NCBI GenBank assembly: GCA_029856155.1 | Contig: JAHQWL010000055.1 | Span: 1-64,000 of the forward strand | Length of the DNA stretch: 64,000 nt | Reading direction: 5' to 3' | Source of the DNA: Promethearchaeia archaeon | GTDB taxonomy: Archaea; Asgardarchaeota; Lokiarchaeia; Sigyniarchaeales; SOKP01 | In this document: piece after piece, positions 33,734 to 43,048 of the stretch | How the letters are laid out: every line of letters starts with the position of its first letter | How positions within the stretch are numbered: position 1 is the first letter of the stretch | The notes under the pieces: generated by a model | What the model was told of the DNA's origin: nothing | Seen by the model: only the letters and a program-made list of their open reading frames with translations | Database searches by the model: none | Translations under genes and position numbers: made by a program

Positions 33734-36058
33734 TTAATGATGGTGCCAACAATGATGCCAATGATGAATCCAATGATGATGACAATGACAATCCCAATGA
33801 TGAGACCAATGTCTCGGATGTGCATTGAAAGAATACCAAGTTCCAAATGTATGCTCATATCCTGGTTGGTTAGCAGCCACCATTACAATAGTAGTTTCCG
33901 TCCGTCTACCCTTAGAAGTCGTAAAATATTTTTTACCTTCTTCAGTTTCATCATTGAGGTACATATGAGTTATATAATGGCATGACCAATATGGAGTACC
34001 ATCCTTCTTAAAATAGATTGTCGTTTGGATAAAACTTACTTCAAAATCATTATAGACTATCTCATCGTTTAAGTACCATCCATAACCTACTGGACTAACA
34101 GTCCAGTCACCCACAGATTCACAATCATCAGAGAATCCAATTTCAGGTATTGAGATATCATCAATATACCATCCTGAAGCAAGAGTATAACCATCAGTCC
34201 AATAAGTAAAAGACAAATCTATTGTGTGTCCTGCGAAAGGTGTGAGATCCATTACTTCTGTGTATATACCACCACTGTCTCCTGTAAAGCAGTTCCATGT
34301 TCCTGTATAATTATACATATATGGCTCTCTTTCAGTAGGAGTGTATGGATTGTCCTGTGCATAACCAAGATAATCTGTGGTATAAAGCCCTGGTAGTGTT
34401 GTCCACAATCCAGTACTATGGTCATATACCTCTACATAGCCATAATCCCAATCTAATTCGATTGAGAAGTAATTTTCGAAAGTAAGAGTCGCTCCTGTAG
34501 CAGGTACATCAAAAGTTTGAGTAAGTGTCCACCATGACCAAGCCAATCCATCAGAATGCCAATTATGTGTACCACTAGTTGGCGAGGCACCACATGTATC
34601 CTGACCATCGAATTCTATCTCAAGGAAGGTTGGCATCCTAGTAAATTCTACATAACTTGCAGTGTACGGTAACCCACGGCCAACTAAAATATATTCACCT
34701 TCATGGGGATATTTATCTACAAACCATTCAAAATAGCCGGTATCTTGATACCAACTGTCCCACATCTCCATTACAAGAGGTATACTTAGCTCAAGATCAT
34801 AGGTACCACTGTATGTATTTTCAGAAGGAATATCTAATTCAAAGTAACCATATCTTCCCCAATCTAATGTTGGATCATCCAGATAGTTTGCAATACACCA
34901 GTCTTGGAAGATTTGATCAAATGATCTTTTGATACCCATTGCTGCAAGTGCATTTTCCCATCCTGCAATTCCGTTTGCCTGATCTTCAACTAGATAGGTT
35001 AATAATTCTGCTTCACCATAATGTTCATACATATAGTACGTCCACAGAAAGGATGCGCCATAGTCAGCTAAGTACCCTTCCCATATCGTTAATGGAGTAT
35101 CCCAGAACCAGAGTAAATACTCCGATATATGTCCTGGTGAGAATCCATATCCACAAAGCCATTCAGCTAAAGTTGCACAGCCTTCATCAACCCAGGAAAG
35201 TTCATCAGGGTCTCTGTCATAGTGGATAAGATGCTGGAATTCATGGGCAAAAGTTCCTTCATATTGCCAAGCTAATACACTGAGATATGAGTAATCAAAT
35301 CCATTATAGGGATCCTCCATTGGTGGATTTTCACCTTGCCTTCTCCACCATTGGTAAGTATCCATGTGGAATGCGTTAGAATAGAAATAATCAGCGATGT
35401 CAGACCAGAAATATCCCATGATAAACCCCTGAGCGTCTTCAGGGTGATAGAAAAATTCATCTTTAACGTTGAATACCATTATTTGAACTGTCCCATCCCC
35501 ATATGGACCAGGACGTACTGCAGGATCATTATTATACATACCGAAGTATTCTATATCAGTTGGATGAATGTTATTATCGAACTCATCTAGGATTTCTAAG
35601 AGATCCGCTCCTGTAATATAATCAACATAACCCGGTGGTAAATAATAGCCACCCGGATAACTTGAATCAGGGTAACCAGTAGAAGACCATGGATAACTAA
35701 AAAACCATACATCATCAGGACTATAACCAGGCTCACCATTATCAACATACGAATCATATACTGGATCCAATGCAACCCAAATATTCCCATAGGTACCATT
35801 AAAGATATTTTCAAAATAGAGCCATTGTTGTGTGCCATAATAATCGTTAATGGTGGGATAAAGCCATGGACTATTTGGTGGTTTAAAGGTTGCATCCTCA
35901 AGTGATAAAGTATCAGCAGATTTGCAATCATAAAGTGGTTCAATATCAAAGGATGATGTTTCACTCTGAATATTACCTGTTACATTTAACATTGATGAAA
36001 AGCTAGCAATACTTAAAAAGGTGAAGACTATTAAAATTGTAACTAATTTTTTTCTCAT
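33734..36058 (-). CDS. Secreted M6/immune-inhibitor-A-like metalloprotease with a His/Trp/Cys-rich tail
   Basis: A 774-residue exported protein. A signal peptide covers about residues 1-30 (MRKKLVTILIVFTFLSIASF). The zinc motif is H272-E-F-Q-H276, with E292 in WVDEGCATLAEW as probable third ligand. After the protease domain come beta-sandwich modules (about 480-690) like those of immune inhibitor A (DYGYVEVYD, DLSFTYWTDG, GWYIDDISI). The last 28 residues hold 15 His, 5 Trp and 3 Cys. No membrane anchor is visible. The protein is acidic and Trp/Tyr-rich, typical of a surface or secreted archaeal protein. Its promoter lies in the palindrome-rich gap at 36059-36659. Confidence 0.82.
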   Translation of the reverse strand: MRKKLVTILIVFTFLSIASFSSMLNVTGNIQSETSSFDIEPLYDCKSADTLSLEDATFKPPNSPWLYPTINDYYGTQQWLYFENIFNGTYGNIWVALDPVYDSYVDNGEPGYSPDDVWFFSYPWSSTGYPDSSYPGGYYLPPGYVDYITGADLLEILDEFDNNIHPTDIEYFGMYNNDPAVRPGPYGDGTVQIMVFNVKDEFFYHPEDAQGFIMGYFWSDIADYFYSNAFHMDTYQWWRRQGENPPMEDPYNGFDYSYLSVLAWQYEGTFAHEFQHLIHYDRDPDELSWVDEGCATLAEWLCGYGFSPGHISEYLLWFWDTPLTIWEGYLADYGASFLWTYYMYEHYGEAELLTYLVEDQANGIAGWENALAAMGIKRSFDQIFQDWCIANYLDDPTLDWGRYGYFELDIPSENTYSGTYDLELSIPLVMEMWDSWYQDTGYFEWFVDKYPHEGEYILVGRGLPYTASYVEFTRMPTFLEIEFDGQDTCGASPTSGTHNWHSDGLAWSWWTLTQTFDVPATGATLTFENYFSIELDWDYGYVEVYDHSTGLWTTLPGLYTTDYLGYAQDNPYTPTEREPYMYNYTGTWNCFTGDSGGIYTEVMDLTPFAGHTIDLSFTYWTDGYTLASGWYIDDISIPEIGFSDDCESVGDWTVSPVGYGWYLNDEIVYNDFEVSFIQTTIYFKKDGTPYWSCHYITHMYLNDETEEGKKYFTTSKGRRTETTIVMVAANQPGYEHTFGTWYSFNAHPRHWSHHWDCHCHHHWIHHWHHCWHHH

Positions 36059-36310
36059 TTTTATATCATCTTTTTTTTTTTAAATTTGTGAAAAATTTCT
36101 TTTCCATTTATGCTGTTCAATATTCAAATTGTTGTCTCATTTGAACATAGGTTGAACAAAGCCAAAAAGTCACAAAATTTCTGTAAGTGGTTTGCACCCT
36201 ACGAAATTCTAGACATTTTTAGTGATCTTTATTATGCCGTGTTACATATAAATTTTTTTTTTTCATTTGACAAAATTGAAAAATGTATAAGAGATAATAG
36301 ATACTAGTGA

Positions 36311-36330
36311 ATTTTACATTAATGTAAAAT
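36311..36330. promoter_or_regulatory. 20-base perfect palindrome, operator-like
   Basis: ATTTTACATTAATGTAAAAT is a perfect palindrome. Its core recurs 104 bases away at 36417-36432, which supports a protein-binding site rather than chance. It lies about 260 bases upstream of the protease start and 330 before the synthetase start. Confidence 0.55.
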
Positions 36331-36373
36331 AAAAAAAAGATAAATTCACAAATATATATCTAAAATTGAAGAA

Positions 36374-36391
36374 TCTATATTATTATATAGA
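36374..36391. promoter_or_regulatory. Dyad with 7-base arms
   Basis: TCTATATTATTATATAGA: arms TCTATAT and ATATAGA around TATT. It lies between the two TTTACA palindromes and is of a different sequence class. Pure AT dyads are common here, so confidence is low. Confidence 0.3.
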
Positions 36392-36416
36392 CAAATCTGT
36401 AGATAAATTTAATAAG

Positions 36417-36432
36417 TTTACATTATTGTAAA
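36417..36432. promoter_or_regulatory. Second TTTACA...TGTAAA palindrome
   Basis: TTTACATTATTGTAAA has 6-base arms and a 4-base centre, matching 15 of 16 bases of the core of the palindrome at 36311-36330. The centres are 104 bases apart, about ten helical turns, which would allow looping between two bound dimers. Confidence 0.5.
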
Positions 36433-36659
36433 TATATCTTTAAATAAATAGAAGAACTATAGTGGATCAGATCCTCATGAAGAACTAAAAGTATCATTAC
36501 TTATTTCAAAATTATTAATTTCTTACTAAAATTTATAGGCTTATTAAAATAACTAAAGACGCTTAATTTTTCTTGCAAATATATCATCTAATAGAAAAAA
36601 TGCATTTGTAAAAATATTAAATCTTAAAAATTTAATGCTATAAATAATTATAGGAAGTA

Positions 36660-38093
36660 ATGACAGAGGAAGATTCTACCTACTTAAATGTCAAGGATGT
36701 ATCGTTCATTAATGATATTAATTCTATTGCTGTTATTGGGCCTTCTAAAAAGCGAGAATACTTTTTTTTAAGAAATCATGCGGAATATTTTAAAGGACCG
36801 ACTTATGCTGTTCATCCTACTGCCGAAGAAATTCCTAATTTTGATAAGAAAAATATTTTTCCATCATTAGAAGATATTCCAGGAGAAGTTGATTTTGCTT
36901 TCATTGCAGTTCCTCCATCCCAGATTTTAAAGACAATAGACGCATGTGTTAAAAAAAAAGTAAAATTAGTTACTGTTTTTACTTCTGAATTTTCTGATTC
37001 TGGTACAGAAGAGGGGATTGCTTTAGAAAAGGAATTGTTAAAACGAGCACAAAATAAACTAAGAATATTAGGACCAAATGGATTGGGAATATATTATCCT
37101 AAGTTAGGTATAGCATGGCGTCCAGGATTTCCAACAAAACCAGGAAATATAGGCTTTATAGCACAATCAGGCGGGATCTGTAATATTGCAATATATGGAG
37201 CAGAAGCATTAGGTATTAACTTTTCGAAAGTATTTTCATTTGGAAATGGAGCAGATATAGATTTTGTTGATTTACTTTACTTTTTAAGTAATGATCCAGA
37301 AACAGACATTATTTTATGTTATCTCGAGGGTATTAAAGAAGGAAGAATTGATGATTTGAAGAAAGTTCTTGAACAAAATAAAAAACCAATTGTATTATTA
37401 AAAGGTGGGCAATCTGAAACGGGCTCTATTGCAGCCAAAACTCATACAGCTTCAATTTCCGGAGATAACCGACTTTGGAAGGCTCTTTTTAGGCAATTTA
37501 ATATTATTGATGTTGAATCTTTGGAACAATTACTCTATGCTGCTCGTTTAATTGACTTTTATGGAATTTTTGAGCTGAAAAATTTAGCAGTTTTTAGTAT
37601 AAGTGGAGGCTATGGTGTGATTTTAGTAGATCTACTTGAGAAAGCAGGTTTTAAAATACCACCATTTAGCCCTGAAATCCAAGATAAACTCAAAACGAAA
37701 TTCTTTTTGCCAGGTACAAGTTCAAATAATCCTTTAGATTTAGCAGCTCAATTTTTCTTTGTAATTTCGGTATATGAAATTATTGATCTAGCAATCTCAG
37801 ATAAAAAGATAGATGGTTTAATTCTAGATATGCCTAGCTTTTATTTAACTCCTGTTCTTAAATCAAGAGATAATCAAGATTTTGAATCTAATATGATAGA
37901 AAGCCTAACCTTGGGCCACAAACATAAAAAACCATTAATTCCTATAATCCAACGTTTAAACAACCCGGAAGAAAGAGAAAAAATTTCAAAAAAGTTAATT
38001 GACAGAAAAGTTCCAGTTTTTGGAGATCCTTTAGAATTTATACCTTTACTGTCTAAGATTTCAAATTATAAAAGAAGAATGGAAAGTTCGTGA
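36660..38093 (+). CDS. ADP-forming acyl-CoA synthetase, alpha subunit (CoA-binding and ligase domains)
   Basis: Makes ATP from acyl-CoA and ADP, or runs in reverse. Order: CoA-binding domain (about 15-150, IAVIGPSKK, GPNGLGIYYP), then two succinyl-CoA-synthetase-like domains (FIAQSGGICNIA, SFGNGADIDF). The phospho-His should be the one in AKTHTASISGDN (about 262). The beta (ATP-grasp) part is absent from this chain and from the window, so a partner must be encoded elsewhere. AGGA ribosome site before the ATG. It likely drains acyl-CoA made by the ferredoxin oxidoreductases or beta-oxidation. Confidence 0.8.
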   Translation: MTEEDSTYLNVKDVSFINDINSIAVIGPSKKREYFFLRNHAEYFKGPTYAVHPTAEEIPNFDKKNIFPSLEDIPGEVDFAFIAVPPSQILKTIDACVKKKVKLVTVFTSEFSDSGTEEGIALEKELLKRAQNKLRILGPNGLGIYYPKLGIAWRPGFPTKPGNIGFIAQSGGICNIAIYGAEALGINFSKVFSFGNGADIDFVDLLYFLSNDPETDIILCYLEGIKEGRIDDLKKVLEQNKKPIVLLKGGQSETGSIAAKTHTASISGDNRLWKALFRQFNIIDVESLEQLLYAARLIDFYGIFELKNLAVFSISGGYGVILVDLLEKAGFKIPPFSPEIQDKLKTKFFLPGTSSNNPLDLAAQFFFVISVYEIIDLAISDKKIDGLILDMPSFYLTPVLKSRDNQDFESNMIESLTLGHKHKKPLIPIIQRLNNPEEREKISKKLIDRKVPVFGDPLEFIPLLSKISNYKRRMESS

Positions 38094-38594
38094 TTATGTT
38101 TCTAAATTATCCGCTGTTTTTACATAATCTGGTATAAACTTAGTTTTTAGTAGATTGGAATTACCGATTGAGATTAAATTATTATTCATATCACGAATTT
38201 CTGCATTCGCATGGATAATATTTCTACCTTCCCTTATAATTTTTCCAATTACTCTTACTTTTTCCCCAACTTCAACTTTTCCTAAATAGTCTACATGGAA
38301 ATCTATGCTAATTGGAAAACCTTTATAACCCAATGTGGCTGTTGTAATCCCTATCACATCATCCATAAAGGCGCATTGTATTCCACCATGTAGTAAGTTT
38401 GTGGGATTAGCCATTTCAGGTCTAACTTCAAATTCTAATTCCATTAAGCCAAACTCGGCTTTTATTATTTTCCCATTAGCCCATTTTGAAAAAGGAGGAA
38501 CAGGTAAGCCTTTTAATTCTTGATTTTTGAAAGAATTAAATAAGTGTATCATCTTTTCTGAGCGTTTTTTTCTTTCTTTTTGAACATCAGCCAT
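38094..38594 (-). CDS. PaaI-type hotdog thioesterase
   Basis: A 166-residue hotdog-fold protein. The family core is NPTNLLHGGIQCAFMDDVIG, in which HGG and the following Asp position the thioester. Probably hydrolyses an acyl-CoA. It is convergent with the acyl-CoA synthetase gene, the two stops being adjacent. Upstream on the same strand, 64 bases away, is the end of the HdrA gene. Natural substrate unknown. Confidence 0.85.
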   Translation of the reverse strand: MADVQKERKKRSEKMIHLFNSFKNQELKGLPVPPFSKWANGKIIKAEFGLMELEFEVRPEMANPTNLLHGGIQCAFMDDVIGITTATLGYKGFPISIDFHVDYLGKVEVGEKVRVIGKIIREGRNIIHANAEIRDMNNNLISIGNSNLLKTKFIPDYVKTADNLET

Positions 38595-38658
38595 ATTTTC
38601 TAAAATATCCCTTTTATATTATTTCAGTTTTCTTGACCTACAACCAACAAATAAATAT

Positions 38659-41010
38659 CTACTTTAAAGCTATTTTACTTACTTGAGAGATTATATCAGC
38701 AAACTTTTTTCCTTCTGCTGCAGAGATCCATTCAATGACAAATCTTTCATCAGAAATATTATTTTTCTTCATCCAGCTTCTAATTCTTTTTTCTCGCTTT
38801 ATGGCAAAATCATTTCCAGAAATATAATGACAATCTTGTGGATGACATCCAGTCAACATAACAGCTCCAGCTCCATGGTTAAAACAGTGCTTAATGAAGG
38901 AAACTTTTACGCGTCCTGAACACATAGTTCTAACAATCCTCGTATTAGTTGGATATTGAATACGACTTGTCCCAGCTAAATCAGCTCCCGCATATGAGCA
39001 CCAATTACAAGCGAAGACCAATACTTTTTTTGAAGCATTTTCACGAAGAGCTATATCAATTTGTCTAAGGATCATAGCATCTGTAAAATTTGTCATAGTT
39101 ATAGCATCTGTAGGGCAATCTGCAGCACATGTACCACAACCTTTACATAATACTGGAATGATTCGGGCTGGTGTTTTTTTTTCTCGATCAACACTAATAG
39201 CTCCGTAAGGACAACGAGATACACAAGTTCCACAACTAGTACATTTTTCTGTATCTACAAATGCATATAAAGGTTCTACATGGAATTGATCTTCTGAAAG
39301 CAGATTTCCACAGCGTCCTGCTGCAGCACTAGCTTGTGTAACTGTTTCCCTAATATCTTTTGGCGATTCTGCTCCCCCAGCAATGAAAATACCATCAGTC
39401 GGAGTATCCACTGGACGAAGTTTAGGATGTGCTTCAATATAAAATCCTTTTGAATCTTTGGCAACAGGAAAAGGAATAGATTCGGATGAGCCTTCCACTC
39501 CAATAGAAAGGACTACTAAGTCAAATTCTTCAGAGAGGATTGTTCCAGTGCTTATATCTTCAACATTCACTTTAAGATTTTTAGTTATAGGATTTTCCTT
39601 AATTTGACCAGGGCGTCCACGTATAAAAAGAACACCTTCTTCTCTTGAACGTGAATATAATTCTTCAAATCCTTTACCAAAAGCCCTAATATCAATAAAA
39701 AATATAGTAACCTCAACGTCAGGCCAATGCTCTTTTATCAAAAGGCTATCCTTTATACTTTCCATACAACAGAAGTTAGAACAGTATGGATTGAATCGCT
39801 TATCACGCGATCCTACACAATTGATAAAAGCAACTTTTTTTGGTTTCTTTAGATCACTGGGACGTACAAGTTCTCCGTTTGTAGGTCCTGCAGCATTAAT
39901 TAACCTTTCAAATTCAAAGGTTGTTATAACGTTAGAATAATTATTCCATCCATATTCTGGGAGTTTAGAGGCATCAAAAAGTTCAAAGCCTACTGCGATA
40001 ATAATAGCTCCAACTTTAAAATTAAAGGTTTTTTCGGAGTCCTCATAAATTATAGCTTCTTTTTCGCATTCAGGAACACATTTTCCACAAGCTAAAGGAG
40101 AAAGTCCTAAACAGCTCTTTTCATCGATTATGTAACAAGCTGGTACTGCTTGAGGATAAGGGATATATATTGCTTTCCTCCAACCTAAGTTGCCAGAGTA
40201 CTCATCAATAACGTTTTCAGGGCAGATTGAAACGCAATCCCCACATGCAGTACAAAGGTTTTCATCTACATAGCGGGGGTGTTTTTTAATTGTTATCTCA
40301 AAATTACCAATATATCCAGATATATTTGTAACTTTAGCACAGGAAATTAAATTAATATTTTCATGATTACCTACATCAGCCATTTTGGGACCTAAAATAC
40401 AGATTGAACAATCCATAGTTGGAAAAGTCTTATCGATGAGAGCCATCTTTCCTCCAATAGTAGGTGATTTTTCAACAAGAATAACTTCAAATTCATCAGC
40501 TAAATCTAATGCAGCCTGAATTCCTGCTACTCCTCCTCCAATAATTAAAACTCTTCGTGTAATGGGGACAATGATATCATCAATTGCTTCTAATAACTCA
40601 GCTTTAGCGATTGCCATTTCAAGGATTTCTTTAGCTTTTTTAGTCGCTTCTTCTTTCTCTGAAAGATGTACCCAACTACATTGTTCCCGGATATTAGCAA
40701 CTTCTACTAAGGAAGGATTTATTCCAACTCTTCTTAAAAGCTTTTTCCATGTTGGACCATGCAATCTCGGGGAACATGCGGCAATAACTACTTTTTCTAT
40801 TCCTTGCTCTTTAATTGCTGTTTCGATTTCTACTTGCCCGGGATCACTGCAAGTATAGGTATTAACTTGAACTAGTTTAACTCTTGCATCTTCTTCAATA
40901 TCTTTAGCTAATTGATCAATATCAACGGTTCCACCTATATTTTTTCCGCATTTACATAGAAATACCCCGATATTAGATTCGATATCAGGATTATTATCAC
41001 TTTCAGTCAT
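38659..41010 (-). CDS. HdrA-MvhD fusion (heterodisulfide-reductase subunit A-like with methyl-viologen hydrogenase delta domain)
   Basis: An iron-sulfur flavoprotein of about 783 residues. Order: N-terminal GVFLCKCGKNIGG domain, FAD-binding VLIIGGGVAGIQAA (about 158-171), ferredoxin clusters CTACGDCVSICP, CGKCVPECEKEA, CTSCGTCVSRCP and CKGCGTCAADCP, then an MvhD domain (about 660-787) with FACNWCSYAGADLAG and LTGCHPQDCHY. HdrA bifurcates or transfers electrons between ferredoxin, NAD or a disulfide; MvhD links it to a hydrogenase or formate dehydrogenase in methanogens. No hydrogenase or HdrBC genes are here. It follows KorB directly, with a GTG alternative start at 41022 that would overlap it. 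All Cys, no selenocysteine. Confidence 0.87.
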   Translation of the reverse strand: MTESDNNPDIESNIGVFLCKCGKNIGGTVDIDQLAKDIEEDARVKLVQVNTYTCSDPGQVEIETAIKEQGIEKVVIAACSPRLHGPTWKKLLRRVGINPSLVEVANIREQCSWVHLSEKEEATKKAKEILEMAIAKAELLEAIDDIIVPITRRVLIIGGGVAGIQAALDLADEFEVILVEKSPTIGGKMALIDKTFPTMDCSICILGPKMADVGNHENINLISCAKVTNISGYIGNFEITIKKHPRYVDENLCTACGDCVSICPENVIDEYSGNLGWRKAIYIPYPQAVPACYIIDEKSCLGLSPLACGKCVPECEKEAIIYEDSEKTFNFKVGAIIIAVGFELFDASKLPEYGWNNYSNVITTFEFERLINAAGPTNGELVRPSDLKKPKKVAFINCVGSRDKRFNPYCSNFCCMESIKDSLLIKEHWPDVEVTIFFIDIRAFGKGFEELYSRSREEGVLFIRGRPGQIKENPITKNLKVNVEDISTGTILSEEFDLVVLSIGVEGSSESIPFPVAKDSKGFYIEAHPKLRPVDTPTDGIFIAGGAESPKDIRETVTQASAAAGRCGNLLSEDQFHVEPLYAFVDTEKCTSCGTCVSRCPYGAISVDREKKTPARIIPVLCKGCGTCAADCPTDAITMTNFTDAMILRQIDIALRENASKKVLVFACNWCSYAGADLAGTSRIQYPTNTRIVRTMCSGRVKVSFIKHCFNHGAGAVMLTGCHPQDCHYISGNDFAIKREKRIRSWMKKNNISDERFVIEWISAAEGKKFADIISQVSKIALK

Positions 41011-41014
41011 ATAT

Positions 41015-41899
41015 TCAGTCACTATCTTTAATTTTTCTTACAATTTTCTTATTTTGTGCAGTAGTCCGAACTTGCTCTATTTTTTTGCTAAATCCTTCTC
41101 GCTCCTCTTCTACAAATTCTCCGCATATAATTATCCCTTTCTTGAAATCAAAAGTTGCTTGATGAGGGGGCCAATCAAGCTTAATTCTAATTTGCTTTTT
41201 TAACCATTCTAACATCTCTACAGCATCACCTAATTTATTTTTGGACCCATATTGGATAAAACAAGGAGCAAGTACTTCTATAAAACTGAATCCTTGATTG
41301 TCTATGCATTTAAAAATACTTTTTTGTAATCTAAGTGTGTCATATGCAGGCCATCTAGCGACATATGTTGCTCCTGACGCAGCAGCTAGACTTACCAAAT
41401 TGAAGGGAGGTTCTACATTTCCATATGGGGTTGTTGAAGTAATGTCGCCAATCTGACTTGTAGGGGCTACTTGACCTCCAGTCATGCCATATATGTTGTT
41501 ATTAATACAGAGAACCGTTAGTTCTATATTTCTTCTTGCAGCGTGGATAAAATGATTTCCACCAATAGCAAAAAGATCTCCATCTCCCGATAGAACTATA
41601 ACTTTTAATTTAGGATTTGCTAATTTTATACCAGTTGCAAAGGGTATAGCTCTCCCATGTGTAGTATGGAAGGCAGGTGCTTTAAAGCAGCCACTAGATC
41701 GACCAGTACATCCTATGCCAGATACAATGGCATAATCTTTAGATGTGAGTCCTCTTTCTATTAAGCAGCGTGTAATTGATGTAATTACAGTTCCAATTAA
41801 ACAACCTGGGCAAAAAATAAATCGGTGTAAATTTAACATTTCTATTAAGGGATGACCAAGCGCTTCAGGAGGGATTGAGATTTGATCTGATGGACTCAT
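41015..41899 (-). CDS. 2-oxoacid:ferredoxin oxidoreductase beta subunit (KorB-like), normal topology
   Basis: The TPP-binding subunit in canonical order: FCPGCLIG cluster motif, GIGCTGRSSG, HTTHGRAIPFATGIKLA and GDGDLFAIGGNHF followed by NNNIYGMTGGQ. Length 294 residues, typical. The substrate is probably 2-oxoglutarate or a branched 2-oxoacid. A strong ribosome site, AAGGAGG, precedes ATG at 41899. It contrasts with the permuted beta at 27824. Followed at once by HdrA-MvhD. Confidence 0.88.
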   Translation of the reverse strand: MSPSDQISIPPEALGHPLIEMLNLHRFIFCPGCLIGTVITSITRCLIERGLTSKDYAIVSGIGCTGRSSGCFKAPAFHTTHGRAIPFATGIKLANPKLKVIVLSGDGDLFAIGGNHFIHAARRNIELTVLCINNNIYGMTGGQVAPTSQIGDITSTTPYGNVEPPFNLVSLAAASGATYVARWPAYDTLRLQKSIFKCIDNQGFSFIEVLAPCFIQYGSKNKLGDAVEMLEWLKKQIRIKLDWPPHQATFDFKKGIIICGEFVEEEREGFSKKIEQVRTTAQNKKIVRKIKDSD

Positions 41900-41902
41900 A
41901 TA

Positions 41903-43048
41903 TTAAACCTCCTTCATAAACTTCTCATAAATAAATTTAGGACTAAATGGTAAGGTGGTAGGAATTGTAATACCAGAAACTTTAAACAAATGTCGAAATC
42001 TCTGAACTTCTCTAATTATCATTCCGTTGTTCATTTCACAGACGATAACCTTTGAAACCCCCATTTGCCCTATTCTTTCCATTAATTCATCAGGAAAGGG
42101 CCATAGAGTTTTTAATCGTACAAGTCCCACCTTATACCCTTTTTGGCGTGCTTGCTCAACGACTTCTGGCACCCCTCTTGCATTAATTCCATAAGCTAAG
42201 ATAATGATATCAGCATCATCTAAATATTTTTCCTCCCAATCATTAATTTGAGGTCTTGCTTTCCTAATTTTATCACAAAGCCGTTTAATGAGAACTTCTG
42301 CCGCTTCTGGTGTCATTTCTGGATTTCCCTCTATATCATGAGTTAAACCTGTAACATAAAAAGAATAATCGGTTCCTGCTATTGCCATTCCAGGCACAAG
42401 ATCATCATCAAGAGCTTCAAAAGGTTTATATTTCTCAGGTGGAACTTGAGGTTTTTTGCGCTCTACTAATTCGATATTTGAATGGATATTAACAACTTCC
42501 ATCATCTGTCCTAAAATTCCGTCTGAAGCGACAATTACAGGTATACGGTATTTCTCAGATAAATTAAATGCACGTATGGTTAAATCGTACATTTCTTGAA
42601 CTGTAGAGGGGGCTAATACAATTATTTCATAATCCCCATGAGAAGCATATCTCGTTTGATATACATCAGATTGAGATGCATTTGTAGGTTGTCCTGTACT
42701 AGGACCTCCTCTCATTATGGTAACAATAACAGTTGGTGCTTCCAGCATCACACCTAAACCTATACTTTCAGCCATAAGTGAAAGACCTGGTCCTGATGTT
42801 GCAGTCATAGCTTTCATTCCAGCATAAGAAGCTCCAAAACAGCTGGTGATTGAAGCAAGCTCATCTTCCATTTGAATAAATGTTCCATTAATTTGAGGAA
42901 GACGCCTTGACATGTAAGCAGCAATTTCTGAGGAAGGTGTTATAGGATAACCTGCAAAATATAAACATCCTGCTGTAATCGCACCTTCTGCACAAGCATA
43001 ATTTCCAGTAGTTAGTATTCTTTTTTGTTGGAACTTTGCCTTACTCAA
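41903..43048 (-). CDS. 2-oxoacid:ferredoxin oxidoreductase alpha subunit (KorA-like)
   Basis: Landmarks: GNYACAEGAITAGCLYFAGYPITPSSEIA (GNYACAEGA, GYPITPSSE), the Glu of QMEDELASIT, TATSGPGLSLM, and the C-terminal SKVIVCEMNNGMI. The open frame extends upstream to 43192, but its first 48 residues lie over the ferredoxin gene and look non-coding. TAAGGAGG at 43058-43065 sits just before TTG at 43048, so I start there (381 residues), overlapping the ferredoxin stop by 8 bases. The operon order is gamma, ferredoxin, alpha, beta, HdrA-MvhD. Confidence 0.86.
   Translation of the reverse strand: MSKAKFQQKRILTTGNYACAEGAITAGCLYFAGYPITPSSEIAAYMSRRLPQINGTFIQMEDELASITSCFGASYAGMKAMTATSGPGLSLMAESIGLGVMLEAPTVIVTIMRGGPSTGQPTNASQSDVYQTRYASHGDYEIIVLAPSTVQEMYDLTIRAFNLSEKYRIPVIVASDGILGQMMEVVNIHSNIELVERKKPQVPPEKYKPFEALDDDLVPGMAIAGTDYSFYVTGLTHDIEGNPEMTPEAAEVLIKRLCDKIRKARPQINDWEEKYLDDADIIILAYGINARGVPEVVEQARQKGYKVGLVRLKTLWPFPDELMERIGQMGVSKVIVCEMNNGMIIREVQRFRHLFKVSGITIPTTLPFSPKFIYEKFMKEV

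Larger units (their letters stand above)
36059..36659. other. Intergenic region of 601 bases with several palindromes
   Basis: Separates the divergent secreted-protease and acyl-CoA synthetase genes. No credible gene: a 65-codon frame at 36110-36307 has no coding character. It holds dyads at 36311-36330, 36374-36391, 36417-36432 and 36464-36474; two share the core TTTACATTAnTGTAAA. It looks like a regulatory region for one or both genes. Confidence 0.55.

Noticed and set aside
33737..33985. Met-rich open frame on the plus strand opposite the His-rich tail
   Set aside because: It is the antisense reading of the CAT-rich tail codons; Met/Pro repeats mirror the His codons.
34657..35964. Several open frames inside the secreted protease gene, on both strands
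   Set aside because: All overlap the 774-codon gene, which has signal peptide, HExxH motif and domain order; they lack starts with ribosome sites.
36110..36307. 65-codon open frame in the divergent gap
   Set aside because: No ribosome site, low-complexity Phe/Ile composition, and flanked by operator-like palindromes; looks like chance in AT-rich DNA.
38659..41010. Selenocysteine in HdrA-MvhD
   Set aside because: The frame is continuous with Cys at all expected positions and no in-frame TGA.
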